This document shows positions 25,304-35,070 of a stretch of 64,000 nt of DNA, piece after piece. Numbering within the stretch: the first letter of the stretch is position 1; each line of letters opens with the position of its first letter. Position numbers and translations under genes: made by a program. A model generated the notes under the pieces. It searched no databases. It was not told where the DNA came from and saw nothing but the letters and a program-made list of their open reading frames with translations. The stretch is from Rhyacophila brunnea. Lineage: Eukaryota; Arthropoda; Insecta; Trichoptera; Rhyacophilidae. The stretch covers positions 2,418,001 to 2,482,000 of the forward strand of contig JAGYXB010000559.1 of NCBI GenBank assembly GCA_022495005.1. The letters are read 5' to 3'.

Positions 25304-25382
25304 TAAAAATCGATTGCAAGATTTGTACTGGATAAAAAACCACTATACAAATAAGAATACAGCCTAATAAAAATGTTGTAAT
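25304..25382 (-). repeat. M1 repeat, 5' fragment (copy 5)
   Basis: Minus strand: TTACAACATTTTTATTAGGC through AATCTTGCAATCGATTTTT. Only the first 80 or so bases of M1 are present, in the same orientation as copy 4 and separated from it by the arm flank. Confidence 0.8.
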
Positions 25383-25660
25383 AATGCTGTATACTTGGAG
25401 AATATTATTTTTTATACTGTTGACAATTTAACTAATCTAGAGTCTTTCTTAAATTGCTCACAAATTTAATAATACAAATTCATATAAATCCTTTTAGGTA
25501 CTTATAGACTCTCTTTAGTGAGCAAAAGTCACGTCATGCGTGATATAAGCGTATAACATTACTGGTAAATTACGATCATTTCGTAGTTTTTTATTGGGTT
25601 AAAATATATCATTAAAAAATCATTGAAACATAAAATGTCTATAAAAGCATTTATATTACT

Positions 25661-26082
25661 CAGTGATGTCCCGTGGGGGTAGGCGGATTGAGCGTCGCTT
25701 GGGGGCGGCAGTTAATCGAAGGGCGGCAAATCGAAATTTGGTATACTTATAGAAATAACTAAAAATATTTTGTTTACATGTTGTACCTACCTAAAGTAAT
25801 AGCTTTGTAAAAATGGTGTGAAAATAACAAGTATGTGTATTGCTAAATGGTACAAGCCAAATACGACATCAGACTTTGATGATTTGGGTAAGTGTCTAAC
25901 TTAATTATATTTATTCGCTTTTTATATCTAAATTTAATTTCGTATGCTTTATTGGTGTATATTTTGTTAGTAATGTATCAATACAACACATTTCTTAGAT
26001 ACTGGAGTCATAAAAGGGTGATAAAAATGGGGCGGCTTTTTGGCGCTGCCTAGGGGCGGCATTTCGCCTAGGGACGTCACTG
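25661..26082 (+). mobile_element. hAT-type element B, copy 2
   Basis: Ends CAGTGATGTCCC and GGGACGTCACTG, with a perfect 8-bp target duplication ATATTACT at 25653-25660 and 26083-26090. Subterminal GGGCGGCA repeats at both ends. Inside, 25833-25887 reads MCIAKWYKPNTTSDFDDLG and runs into GTAAGT, which may be a remnant of a transposase exon. Non-autonomous. Confidence 0.93.
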
Positions 26083-26640
26083 ATATTACTCTTCTCTTTT
26101 AATAAATATACAATTTGATTGATCGTTAATAATGATCCACACATGATGAAGGCGTTAAATTATTGTTTGATATAATTAATTAGTTTTAAAAAGTTCGCAT
26201 AATAGATTAGTAGATTATTTATTCCTAAGGTGAGTTCAATGTATGATTAAACGTACACATTTTACAATACTGACGTGCTTTGGAGTAAAAGTCGAAAGCG
26301 ACAAGCTGAGAAAATAATCGTTATACTATATGCAATTAAGTACCTTGATGGTAGTCTTTTATAATATTCACACTTTATCACTTACGGCTTTTCATCACAG
26401 CATATTAGTATACTCTTTAATTTTATAGACCACCCATACACAGATTGGCAAGGCATGTGTGTAAATGGTATCTAATTATATTTCCTGTGACATGATTAAA
26501 TCGATTCGTATTCCGCTACCAAATCAGGTTTGTTATAAATAGCATTCCTAAATAGTGTATATAGGTACACGAGTACACGTTAAATGGTTTATCTGATAGC
26601 GTATTGGTTGACAGTGATGTTAATGGCAACGAATTACAAG

Positions 26641-27137
26641 GTGGCAAGAATATTACATTAAAGACCTTAGAAACGAATACATGATCTGGAAAATCCATTA
26701 GGCTGGTGTGCTTAGACACATATCATTGCTGGAATTTTATATTAACATTCTTCGTAATAATAATGTGCAACTAGTTAAAAGTATGTCATAAATTATACTT
26801 ATATGAAATACATTTACAAAAGTCAGTACCTTCTAAGTATTTTGGGTACTGTTCGGTTATACCGGAGCCAGCGGAAAACGCATTTTGAAAATAGCCGATA
26901 AACTGGATTATTTGTTAGTTTGGGTTAGTTTAGGTTCGGTTAGGTTGGGTTAGGTTAGGTTAGGTTAGGTTAGGTTAGGTTTGGTTAGGTTAACCTAACA
27001 AATAATCCAGTTTATCGGCTATTTTCAAAATGCGTTTTCCGCTGGCTCCGGTATAACCGAACAGTACCGTATTTTGTATAAAAAGGATGTTATAAGAAAA
27101 TCATACAACTGTCTTGTGTGAGTAAATTATCCCACAC
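26641..27137 (-). repeat. Inverted duplication II, right arm (interrupted)
   Basis: Inverted copy of 23908-24166, split by the 224-bp TTAGG hairpin at 26845-27068 plus its 8-bp target duplication. Without that insertion the two arms are of near-equal length. Confidence 0.85.
26845..27068 (+). mobile_element. TTAGG-hairpin element A, 224 bp
   Basis: Perfect 8-bp target duplication GTATTTTG at 26837-26844 and 27069-27076, confirmed by the uninterrupted copy of this site in the arm at 23908-24166. The arms (about 74 bp each) pair without a visible mismatch from GGTACTGTTCGGTTAT to GGATTATTTGTTAG. Between them lie six consecutive TAGGT units plus variants. No coding sequence. The 8-bp duplication fits hAT, Merlin or P-type transposition; GG/CC ends are unlike typical hAT. 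Confidence 0.95.
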
Positions 27138-27293
27138 GATTATAAATTATACGTTGTTATATGGATCTTATATCTAATACTAAATTGATAATTTAGGCAC
27201 CTAGTGTACAAATGACGTGTATTCTGTATTATAGTAAAGCTATTGATGTATTTAAAGAGGAAATTTTAAGAATATAAGTGCACATTCAACTAA

Positions 27294-27419
27294 GAGACAT
27301 TAAATGGCAGAAGAGTGTTGCAGCGAAGAACTAGAGACCGAAGAGTGGAAGAAGATATTAGAGACATTTATCCAGAAGTGGCTAATTATTATAAATTAAC
27401 TTATATTCTTATAAATTAA
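27294..27419 (+). pseudogene. Possible coding remnant, unidentified
   Basis: An open frame with coding-like composition reads RRVLQRRTRDRRVEEDIRD then IYPEVANYYK before a stop at 27417-27419. It is flanked by A+T-rich DNA, has no start codon and no clear splice sites. It may be the last piece of a transposon protein. Confidence 0.25.
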
Positions 27420-27592
27420 TGCTAATCTACATATTATTCTATTGTTCTATTCTATTGTACTGTGTTCAATATGTAATAATAAAATAATGATAAAATGATT
27501 TATTCAGTGTTCATTTATTTTAAGGCATACTTACATTACAATTTGTTATGTTGTCAAATAGATAGATAGGTACGGTATCTTTGTCTGTTTTT

Positions 27593-27742
27593 GGTACTGT
27601 TCGGTTATGAGAAATACAGCGGAAAACACATTTTGAAAATACCCGATATACTGGATTATTTGTTAGTTTGGGTTAGTTTAGGTTAGGTTAGGTTAGGTTA
27701 ACCTACCAAATAATCAAGTATTTCGGCTTTTTTGTAAAACAG
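27593..27742 (+). mobile_element. TTAGG-hairpin element A, decayed right arm
   Basis: Intact left arm from GGTACTGTTCGGTTATG, then GGTTAGGTTAGGTTAGGTTAA. The right arm starts (AAATAATCAAGTATTTCGGC) but departs from the family before its end, so no target duplication can be read. Confidence 0.85.
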
Positions 27743-28538
27743 TTTTTGTTTAGATTATGGTTTTTATGGCAATAAAACAAACGATCAAATTTGACTTCGG
27801 CTTTTTTTCGTTGCGATCAAACTACAATAAAACAATTAAAGCGTTGGCGGATAAAAGCGACAAAATATTTCAAAATCATCATTAAAATGCCGACATCGTT
27901 TTCACAAAGAATTATTGAACAATACCAAAAAGTGAGGAAGCTTACGTGCAACGAATAAATAATAAACAAACACGGATGAAGGTTTGAATAACACTCTTTG
28001 ATATAAAATTATTTTATTGATTCAACGAGTTTTCATATATATATTTCTCGGAAAGTCTCTGAAGACATATCTATTTATAATATATTGTGCGGATACTTCT
28101 GTCAGGATTGATTTATGATCTTTGATCGGTATCCTATGATAATAGAAATAAACCTTTCATTATTTCATAAATTTTATTTATGTGGGTATAATAACTTCTT
28201 TAAAGCTCAAATCAAGAAAGCTTTTAAGTGAAATGTCAGTGAATTCCCCAGTTTTAAAGTAAAAACACCTAATATTATAAAAAGGAAATTAATTAATAGA
28301 GTCACACAAAAAATAACACATGAAATTACAAGTTACTTGATGAAACATAAAAATTGTCTCAAATATTAAAAAAAAACTAAGACACATTCATGGCATTGAA
28401 AAGGCTTGAGCTTGAAATTTTTTTTTGTTGTGACTTGTCTTAGCTTCGTCTAACAACATAGCCCTATAGGTACACATTATTAATATATATCCAACTATCC
28501 CAAGCATACGGAAACTATTAATTGCCATAGTAACTTTT
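27743..28538. other. No gene seen; A+T-rich spacer
   Basis: No supported feature. Confidence 0.5.
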
Positions 28539-28979
28539 TTACAACGTTTTTCTTAGCTCGTATTCTTATTTGTCCGGTGGTTCTTTGTCCGGTACAAATC
28601 TTGAAATCGATTTTTAACTAACTTCCCGAAAACTAAATTTTTGAAACTTTTAGAATAAATCGAAACACGATGCCAATGTATTTTTTTTAATACTTTAAGC
28701 CATCTTTAAGTAGAATTGAATTAATTTTCAGTTAATTCTGTTTTGTATGAAAAGTTATTTCGACACCATTATTGGTTGCTAGGGGTCTGGGGTCCTAGCA
28801 ACTAAATTATTAATATATCATACGTGCGTTACTATGGAAATCAATATGACATTTCAGTATTATTTCTATCAAGGTACAAATTTTTTTGATCGTTTAAGCT
28901 AGTCAAGTCAAGTTTATATGATTCAACAGAAAATTTAAAAACGTTGTATATAAAAAGTTCTTTTTATCTTGTAATTATT
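28539..28979 (+). repeat. M1 repeat, copy 6
   Basis: Full-length on the plus strand, TTACAACGTTTTTCTTAGC to CTTGTAATTATT. Central palindrome TTGCTAGG...CCTAGCAA is intact, which makes this a good reference copy. Short central variant. Confidence 0.93.
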
Positions 28980-29473
28980 TAAATTTACAACATTGAAAAT
29001 ATAATGATTATTCAAGTGAATATTGATTGAGCTGGCAACACATTACTCGTAGCTTTCTGAGTATACATAATATGTTAACCGTTTTTATTCTTGTACCTAC
29101 TACCCATAGTAATATTTAATTTTGAAATAGTTTTCGAGCTTTTTTAATCTTGATAAAATAGTTGATAAAATCTAGATCTTTAATAAGTACCTATTTACCA
29201 TGATATTTGTTATTCTAATGATTTATAACACAAAGAAAAATCATTTGCTGACGTGTTAAGATAGTGTCGCAATTTGATTGCGATTTCAAGGATCAAATCA
29301 GCAATTAATACTCATTGTCAAAGACTTTATTCTCGAACGAGTCCTTCCTACGCATGCCACGTAGGTATGCTTATTGGTAATAATTCTTATAATATACCAC
29401 ATAGCTGCTTACATAATATGTATATTGGATATACATGTTATATACCAACAGTCGATACGTGAAAATGTAAAAT

Positions 29474-29671
29474 CGAATGAGAATCGAGGCCTCATCGCCC
29501 ACGCCAGAGACTGTCGCGAAGGAAATCGAGTGTGACGGTAGGACATTAAAAAAACACACTGACGGGTTATCGAGTTTGGCCCAATCCATATTTGAAGAAA
29601 TGTGTTGGTGTGATTATCCTATCCCGGAACCAAATTTGAGTCATGATTTGGCGAAGTGTTTTATACAGTAG
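29474..29671 (+). other. Unidentified open frame, coding-like composition
   Basis: ATG at 29477 opens 64 codons ending at TAG 29669-29671, in a stretch richer in G+C than its surroundings. It reads ASSPTPETVAKEIECDGRT, then GLSSLAQSIFEEMCWCDYP and LSHDLAKCF. There is no signal peptide or recognised motif. The frame stops five bases before MITE D copy 2 begins. It could be a single-exon remnant, a pseudogene or an exon; no family was recognised. Confidence 0.3.
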
Positions 29672-29675
29672 TTAT

Positions 29676-30248
29676 CAGTAGCGAAGGGTGGAGGTAGGCT
29701 GTTACGATCCGGCATAAATAGTGCACATTAAACTTTGTTAGTCATACGCATTTGTTTTTATTGAACTAAGACTACACTTTATGGATGATATTGGTAAGTA
29801 TTTAAAAATCAATTAAACCCTGCCTAAACCAAACCATAATAGTTTTGGTATATTGTGGGCGATTCGACAAAATTGCGCACATTTTTTCAGTCATATTTAT
29901 TTGTTTTTCCTTAATTAGAATTTCATATTACACATGTTGTTGGTTAATTTTTTCAGATTCATTAAACCCTGCCTAAACCAAACTATTATAGATAAAAAAT
30001 ATTATGCTATCTATAAAATATCCAAAGTTATGAATGATATAATTGCATAATTTTAGATGTGTTATAGATACACGAGTATTATCTATTACGGCTTGGTTTC
30101 GTAGGGCTTAATTGAATTTTAAAAACTAACCAACACAATTTGTAAAATGCAATTTTAGTCTAATGAAAACAAATACATATGACTGAAAAGGTTTACTGTG
30201 CACTATTAATGGCAGATCTTAACAACCTATCTCCATCCTTCGCCACTG
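29676..30248 (+). mobile_element. hAT-type MITE D, copy 2 (expanded)
   Basis: Ends CAGTAGCGAAGGGTGGAGG and CCATCCTTCGCCACTG, with 8-bp flanks GTAGTTAT (29668-29675) and GTAGCTAT (30249-30256), one mismatch. Longer than copy 1 (573 against 206 bp). It holds a third arm-like segment at about 29877-29945, and a repeated word AAACCCTGCCTAAACCAAAC at about 29817 and 29963. Confidence 0.85.
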
Positions 30249-30256
30249 GTAGCTAT

Positions 30257-31447
30257 ATTATTTATGGTGCTATAATTACTTTGGTATCAAATTAGTGATT
30301 ATTCTATCAAATTATCTATCAAAATCATGCTTGTTTGAAAAATACTACATCTAATTTCTGATCGAGTAGTCAAGTAGTGTAAAGCTACTGACCCATGTAC
30401 TAACATTTCAGATATTTATTATTTAATAACAACGCTAGGATTTTTCAAAACTGATTTGTTTTCGATGACGAATGCTACATTTTTTAATCATGTAGGTATA
30501 TATTATTTTCTCTTAAATAAAAACATAGTTAAAATTTAAAAGTAGGTACTTAGTTTGATCAAAATATTGTAATATGTTTAACTGTTTAACGTCATTCGTA
30601 AATAAGTTAGGTATGTTATAGGACATAATTTCTGAAACACTTCCTTTGAATGACAACTTTGAAGAGTCGTTCAGAAATGGCGGAGAAAAAAATTCAAGCG
30701 ATTTAATCGACCACCATATAGTTATCATGACACCGTTATGTGATATAATCAAACATCACTGAGTAATTCTCGATTGCTTGGAGCATTTTTTTTATACCAG
30801 GTGATTTATGTGGCTGGTTATTTTAAAAACAATATGCAGTATTGTTTTTTTCTATATAATGCTAGTGAGGTATCATAGGTGACCTCTGACGCTATGAAAT
30901 GGGTTATACAATTACAGAATTTATAATTGCATACCTGGTTATACGATAATAATAATAATACTAATCAATGACATAATAATTGATAGAATGTATGCTGATA
31001 TTTTTACACACGTGCGTATTATGTACCTACTTTACTACTTAAAATTAATTTACCAAAGATGTTGAAGAACACCTTATTTCATGTAGATGAAGCCCAAACA
31101 TAAGAAAATAGATCAAAAAAGAACATATATTGTACTAATATACTATAAAGAACCCCGATAAAAACTAGTAACGTATTTGAAGGTTTTGCAATGTTGCTGG
31201 ATAAAAAATGGCGTAAACTGAAACTTGTTTCATCAAGTTTTATAGAAAAACTACAGAAAACTCTCTCTTCTACATATTATTTACTACATTTTTTGAATAT
31301 ACTGCAATTATGACTCTTAATTTGGAATTTTAATGGATTTCGTACAAAGCTAAAAGCTCTTTTTTAATAAAAACATAATAATATATACATACTAGGTACC
31401 TAGTATTTATTTCATATAGTTTTATAATAATCAAGACCTATTTTATT
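30257..31447. other. No gene seen; A+T-rich spacer
   Basis: No supported feature. Confidence 0.5.
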
Positions 31448-32291
31448 CTCTTTAATGAGAAATTCTTAATTTTATTGATAGAAAATATACAATATTATTG
31501 TTATTTTTACTAACGATAATAAACTATGTGGAATAAGTACCTACTACATATTGCGTTTTATTTTAATTGAAATCAATTTCAGCGATAATATTAAGTATTT
31601 TGAACGAGATAATTTAAAAAGTAAATTTTCACGCTCCTAAGATTGAGCTCCACAAAGTAGATGATGTATTAACGCATTTTTAAAATGAGGAATATATATT
31701 AGTCATACAACTTATTGAGTTCTTGTAATTTAGAGGATCAAATACACTTTTTAAAACATAAAATGTTTTCTATGAACAGTTGAGTACTTACTCAAATACG
31801 CAACTGTATTAATACGAAGAGGTCAAAGTGTGTGATTAACGGACAAAGTAATGTTTAAAACATATTTTTTTACAACGTTTTTCTTAGCTCGTATTCTTAT
31901 TTGTCCGGTACAAATCTTGCAATCGATTTTTAACTAACTTTCCGACTAGCTAAACATTTGAAACTTTCAGAATATATCAGAACACGATGCCAATGCATTT
32001 TTTAAATACTGTTAGCCATCTTTAAGTAGAATTGAATTCATTTTCAGTTAATTATGTTTTGTATGAAAAGTTATTTCGACACCATTATTGGTTGCTAAGC
32101 GGACAGTCCTAGCAACTAAATTATTAATATATACGTGCGTTACTATGGAAATCAATATGACATTTCAGTATTATTTCTATCAAGTACAAATTTTTTTGAT
32201 CGTTTAAGCTAGAAAGTCAAGTTTATATGTTTCAACGGAAAATTTAAAACGTTGTAGGTATATAAAAAGTTCGTTTTATCTTGTAATTATT
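31448..32291 (-). repeat. Inverted duplication I, right arm
   Basis: Inverted partner of 24435-25292, at high similarity. Relative to the left arm it has an added AGGTACTTATTCCACAT-type block and lacks a CGTATGAGA-type block, so both arms have since changed. Confidence 0.9.
31870..32291 (+). repeat. M1 repeat, copy 7
   Basis: Full-length on the plus strand within inverted duplication I. The CACCGGACAAAGAACC-type block near the 5' end is missing and the central palindrome is damaged (TTGCTAAG...CCTAGCAA). Confidence 0.92.
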
Positions 32292-32381
32292 TATCTATCA
32301 TCATTTTATATTATGTAAAATCAATTGTAAAAGCTAAATATTTGTATTAATTGATGTTATACTTCAATAATACTACCTAAT

Positions 32382-32619
32382 AGGCCATCCATGGACTGAA
32401 ACCGTATGCGGTTTAGAAACGTGTGCAATACTAAACTTATCTTTTCTGGTCATGGAAATATATTTCCACAAAGTATATTATAAGCATCTGATCGTATCCG
32501 CTTATACCATACACTTACACTTACAAATTTAGTGAAAATATATTTTCATGAACGAAAATCATAAGTTTAGTATGGCACACGGATCTAAACCGCATACGGT
32601 TTCAGTCCATGGATGGCCT
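32382..32619 (+). mobile_element. Foldback element L with long inverted ends
   Basis: Terminal inverted repeats start AGGCCATCCATGGACTGAAA on both strands and remain alignable for about 85 bases through GCGGTTTAGA and ATACTAAACTTAT. A 5-bp CTAAT lies on both sides (32377-32381, 32620-32624) and could be the target duplication. No coding sequence. Superfamily undetermined. Confidence 0.8.
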
Positions 32620-32933
32620 CTAATAATATATTAAATACGACTATTAGATCTAAATAATTGCATGTATATTAAGATTATCCAAGTCCGTTTTAATAAAGAT
32701 ATATTAAAATATCACTCAATGTTATAATGTGTATAATTAGGCACCGGTTTTGGTAAAGGCGTTTGGGCATGTAAAGGTTTTGCATGATGCCATGTTTATT
32801 TTCTTCATGGTGAAATTAAAAATTCACGGCTTCGACTAGTACTTACTTACTAACTTCGTTAAGGCAAGGTCGAGGTGTCGGTCAAAATAAAACCATTGTA
32901 CATAATATAAGAGTGTTCTTTATATAGTTTTAG

Positions 32934-32990
32934 ATTTTATTTCAAACGTCATCGACGCTTTTGACCTTTGGGTGCCTGTCAATTTATTTT
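32934..32990 (+). other. Exon-like island, low confidence
   Basis: Preceded by an acceptor-like TATATAGTTTTAG and followed by the strong donor GTAAGTGAG at 32991. One frame (phase 1 in and out) reads FISNVIDAFDLWVPVNLF; another is also open. Somewhat richer in G+C than its flanks. No neighbouring exon was found. Confidence 0.2.
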
Positions 32991-33363
32991 GTAAGTGAGC
33001 TTGTATATCTTGCTGGAACCAGTTTGGCGTCAGAAAACATCGTCGACTTTTTAAATATGTTTTAAGACATAAATTATCATGTTTTATTGGCTAGGTAAAC
33101 TTTAAACTTTAAACATAGCTAGAAATCGTCTCGTCTTGTGCATCAACTATCACTTTTTTATTATATTTAAAAGGATGCATATTGCAATCTTTGTAATTAA
33201 TTCAATGAAATTATGCAAAAGAAAAATATTTAAATCCACACTGCCACAATTTGTTTTGTTGATTGGTGATAAAAAACACAAATTTCTAATGATAATAACA
33301 CAGATATAAAATATTTTTTAAACATATTAACGTATACTTACATATTATTATATTAAATATATT

Positions 33364-33746
33364 AATAATTACAAGATAAAAAGAACTTTTTATATACAAC
33401 GTTTTTAAATTCTGTTGAACCATATAAACTTGACTTGACTAGCACGATCAAAGAATTTTGTACTTGTTATATTCATTTCCATAGTAACGCACGTATTTTT
33501 AATAATTTAGTTGCTCCCCTAGCAACCAATAATGGTATCGAAATAACTTTGCATACAAAACAGAATTAACTGAAAATGAATTCAATTCTACTTAAAGTTG
33601 GCTAAACGTATTAGAAAATGCATTGCCATCGTGTTCTGATATATTCTAAAAGTTTAAAATGTCTAGCTAGTCGGGAAGTTAGTTAAAAATCGATTGCAAA
33701 ATTTGTACCGGACAAATAAGAATACGAGGTAAGAAAAACGTTGTAA
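33364..33746 (-). repeat. M1 repeat, copy 8
   Basis: Full-length ends on the minus strand, with the STATTATTTC/GACATTTCAG part and the centre shortened. Confidence 0.9.
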
Positions 33747-34757
33747 AAAGTAAAATAAAATCATCATAATTATACATTATATACAAGGATATAAAAAAAG
33801 ATTCCTAAAACGCATATCTAATGTTTGCATTCCTACTTCATTATTTAGCATTATTGTTATGTAGTTATGCTTTTTATATGGTTTAATTAATAGCAATTAT
33901 TATTATGTTAACAATTAATTAGTTTATTTACAGCTAAATTAAATGGATTGCAAATATTAAAATGCCATAGGAAAGAGTGTCTGTGCGATTGATTTATATG
34001 AAAATGCTTGAAAACACAATACAAAACTTTAAAAAAAGAATGCGTATATTATTTAGTATTTTTTACACCAATCAAGAATAATATACACATTCGTATGGCG
34101 GCAGGCTGTTAAAAACAAAAGAAACAATATACCTATCTACATCTTGCAACGAAATAGCTATCAACTAAATATTTTTCTAGTTGAATTTATTATTGTTAAT
34201 AGTAATTCTACCCGGTATCTCAATAATAACTCAATTAATAAATGTCAGTTTATACAAGTTTCCTGACAAGATATAACTTTTGTTCAATCATTGGAATGGA
34301 TTAGTTTAGTAGCCACGTACAAGATGTCGCCACAAGCGTATTGAGTCAACATCATACGTGTAATATTAAATTTCGAAAGGTCAAAAATGAAAAGTATTTA
34401 TTTACATATCGGAACCATAACGCAAACAAGTTTCATTTTGATCTCGACCCAATTATGCCTTCAAAAACCACTGTACTTACTCCCACGCGAGCGCTAAACA
34501 ATACGAGGTTTTCGTCTTAACCGCCCGTAGGAGTCTCTTGAATAGTGTCACACAATAATATTATAGCCAGACGTTTTCTTACATAACTAACTGCTTTAAC
34601 TCATATTGTATGTAACATTATTAATATTACTCATTAGTGTTTAATCGACATACATATACATATAAATTATTACAACAGTAGCCGAGAATAATATCATATT
34701 TGCTTAGCTAAAAGGGCGTAAGTGAAATTTTGAAATAAGAATCATATTAGCTCCGCC
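33747..34757. other. No gene supported
   Basis: Mostly A+T-rich spacer. A GC-elevated piece at about 34480-34535 is discussed among the findings. Confidence 0.4.
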
Positions 34758-35070
34758 AAGGGAACACAGAATTAATGAGAACTGGCTTATACTCACGAGT
34801 GTGTTTTCGCAGTTTTGAAGCAGGGCTAGTTTTGTTATTTTAGATCATAAAAACAACGGCTCAAATCATGCCGACTGTTCCCAAACATTTAATGCACGTT
34901 ATGTTTACGTTACAGACTCTAATGCATATTATGAGATAGACGTGACTATTGAAAATGAAACAATCTCTGACAAAGTAGTTTATTCCATATTTTTCACATT
35001 TGAAATTAGAGCCCTGTTTTAGTACACCCAGTATGCTAAGCCAGTTTCCATTTATTTTGTGTTTCCTGGT
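34758..35070. repeat. Weak inverted repeat, MITE-like
   Basis: GGAACACAGAATTAATGAGA and ACTGGCTTATACTC near the left pair with GCTAAGCCAGTTTCC and TTTTGTGTTTCC at 35030-35070; GCCCTG is shared further in. Divergence is high and ends are unclear. Confidence 0.4.

Noticed and set aside
26945..26997. A true telomere or chromosome end
   Set aside because: The TTAGG array is short, degenerate, bracketed by inverted arms and an 8-bp target duplication, and unique sequence continues on both sides.
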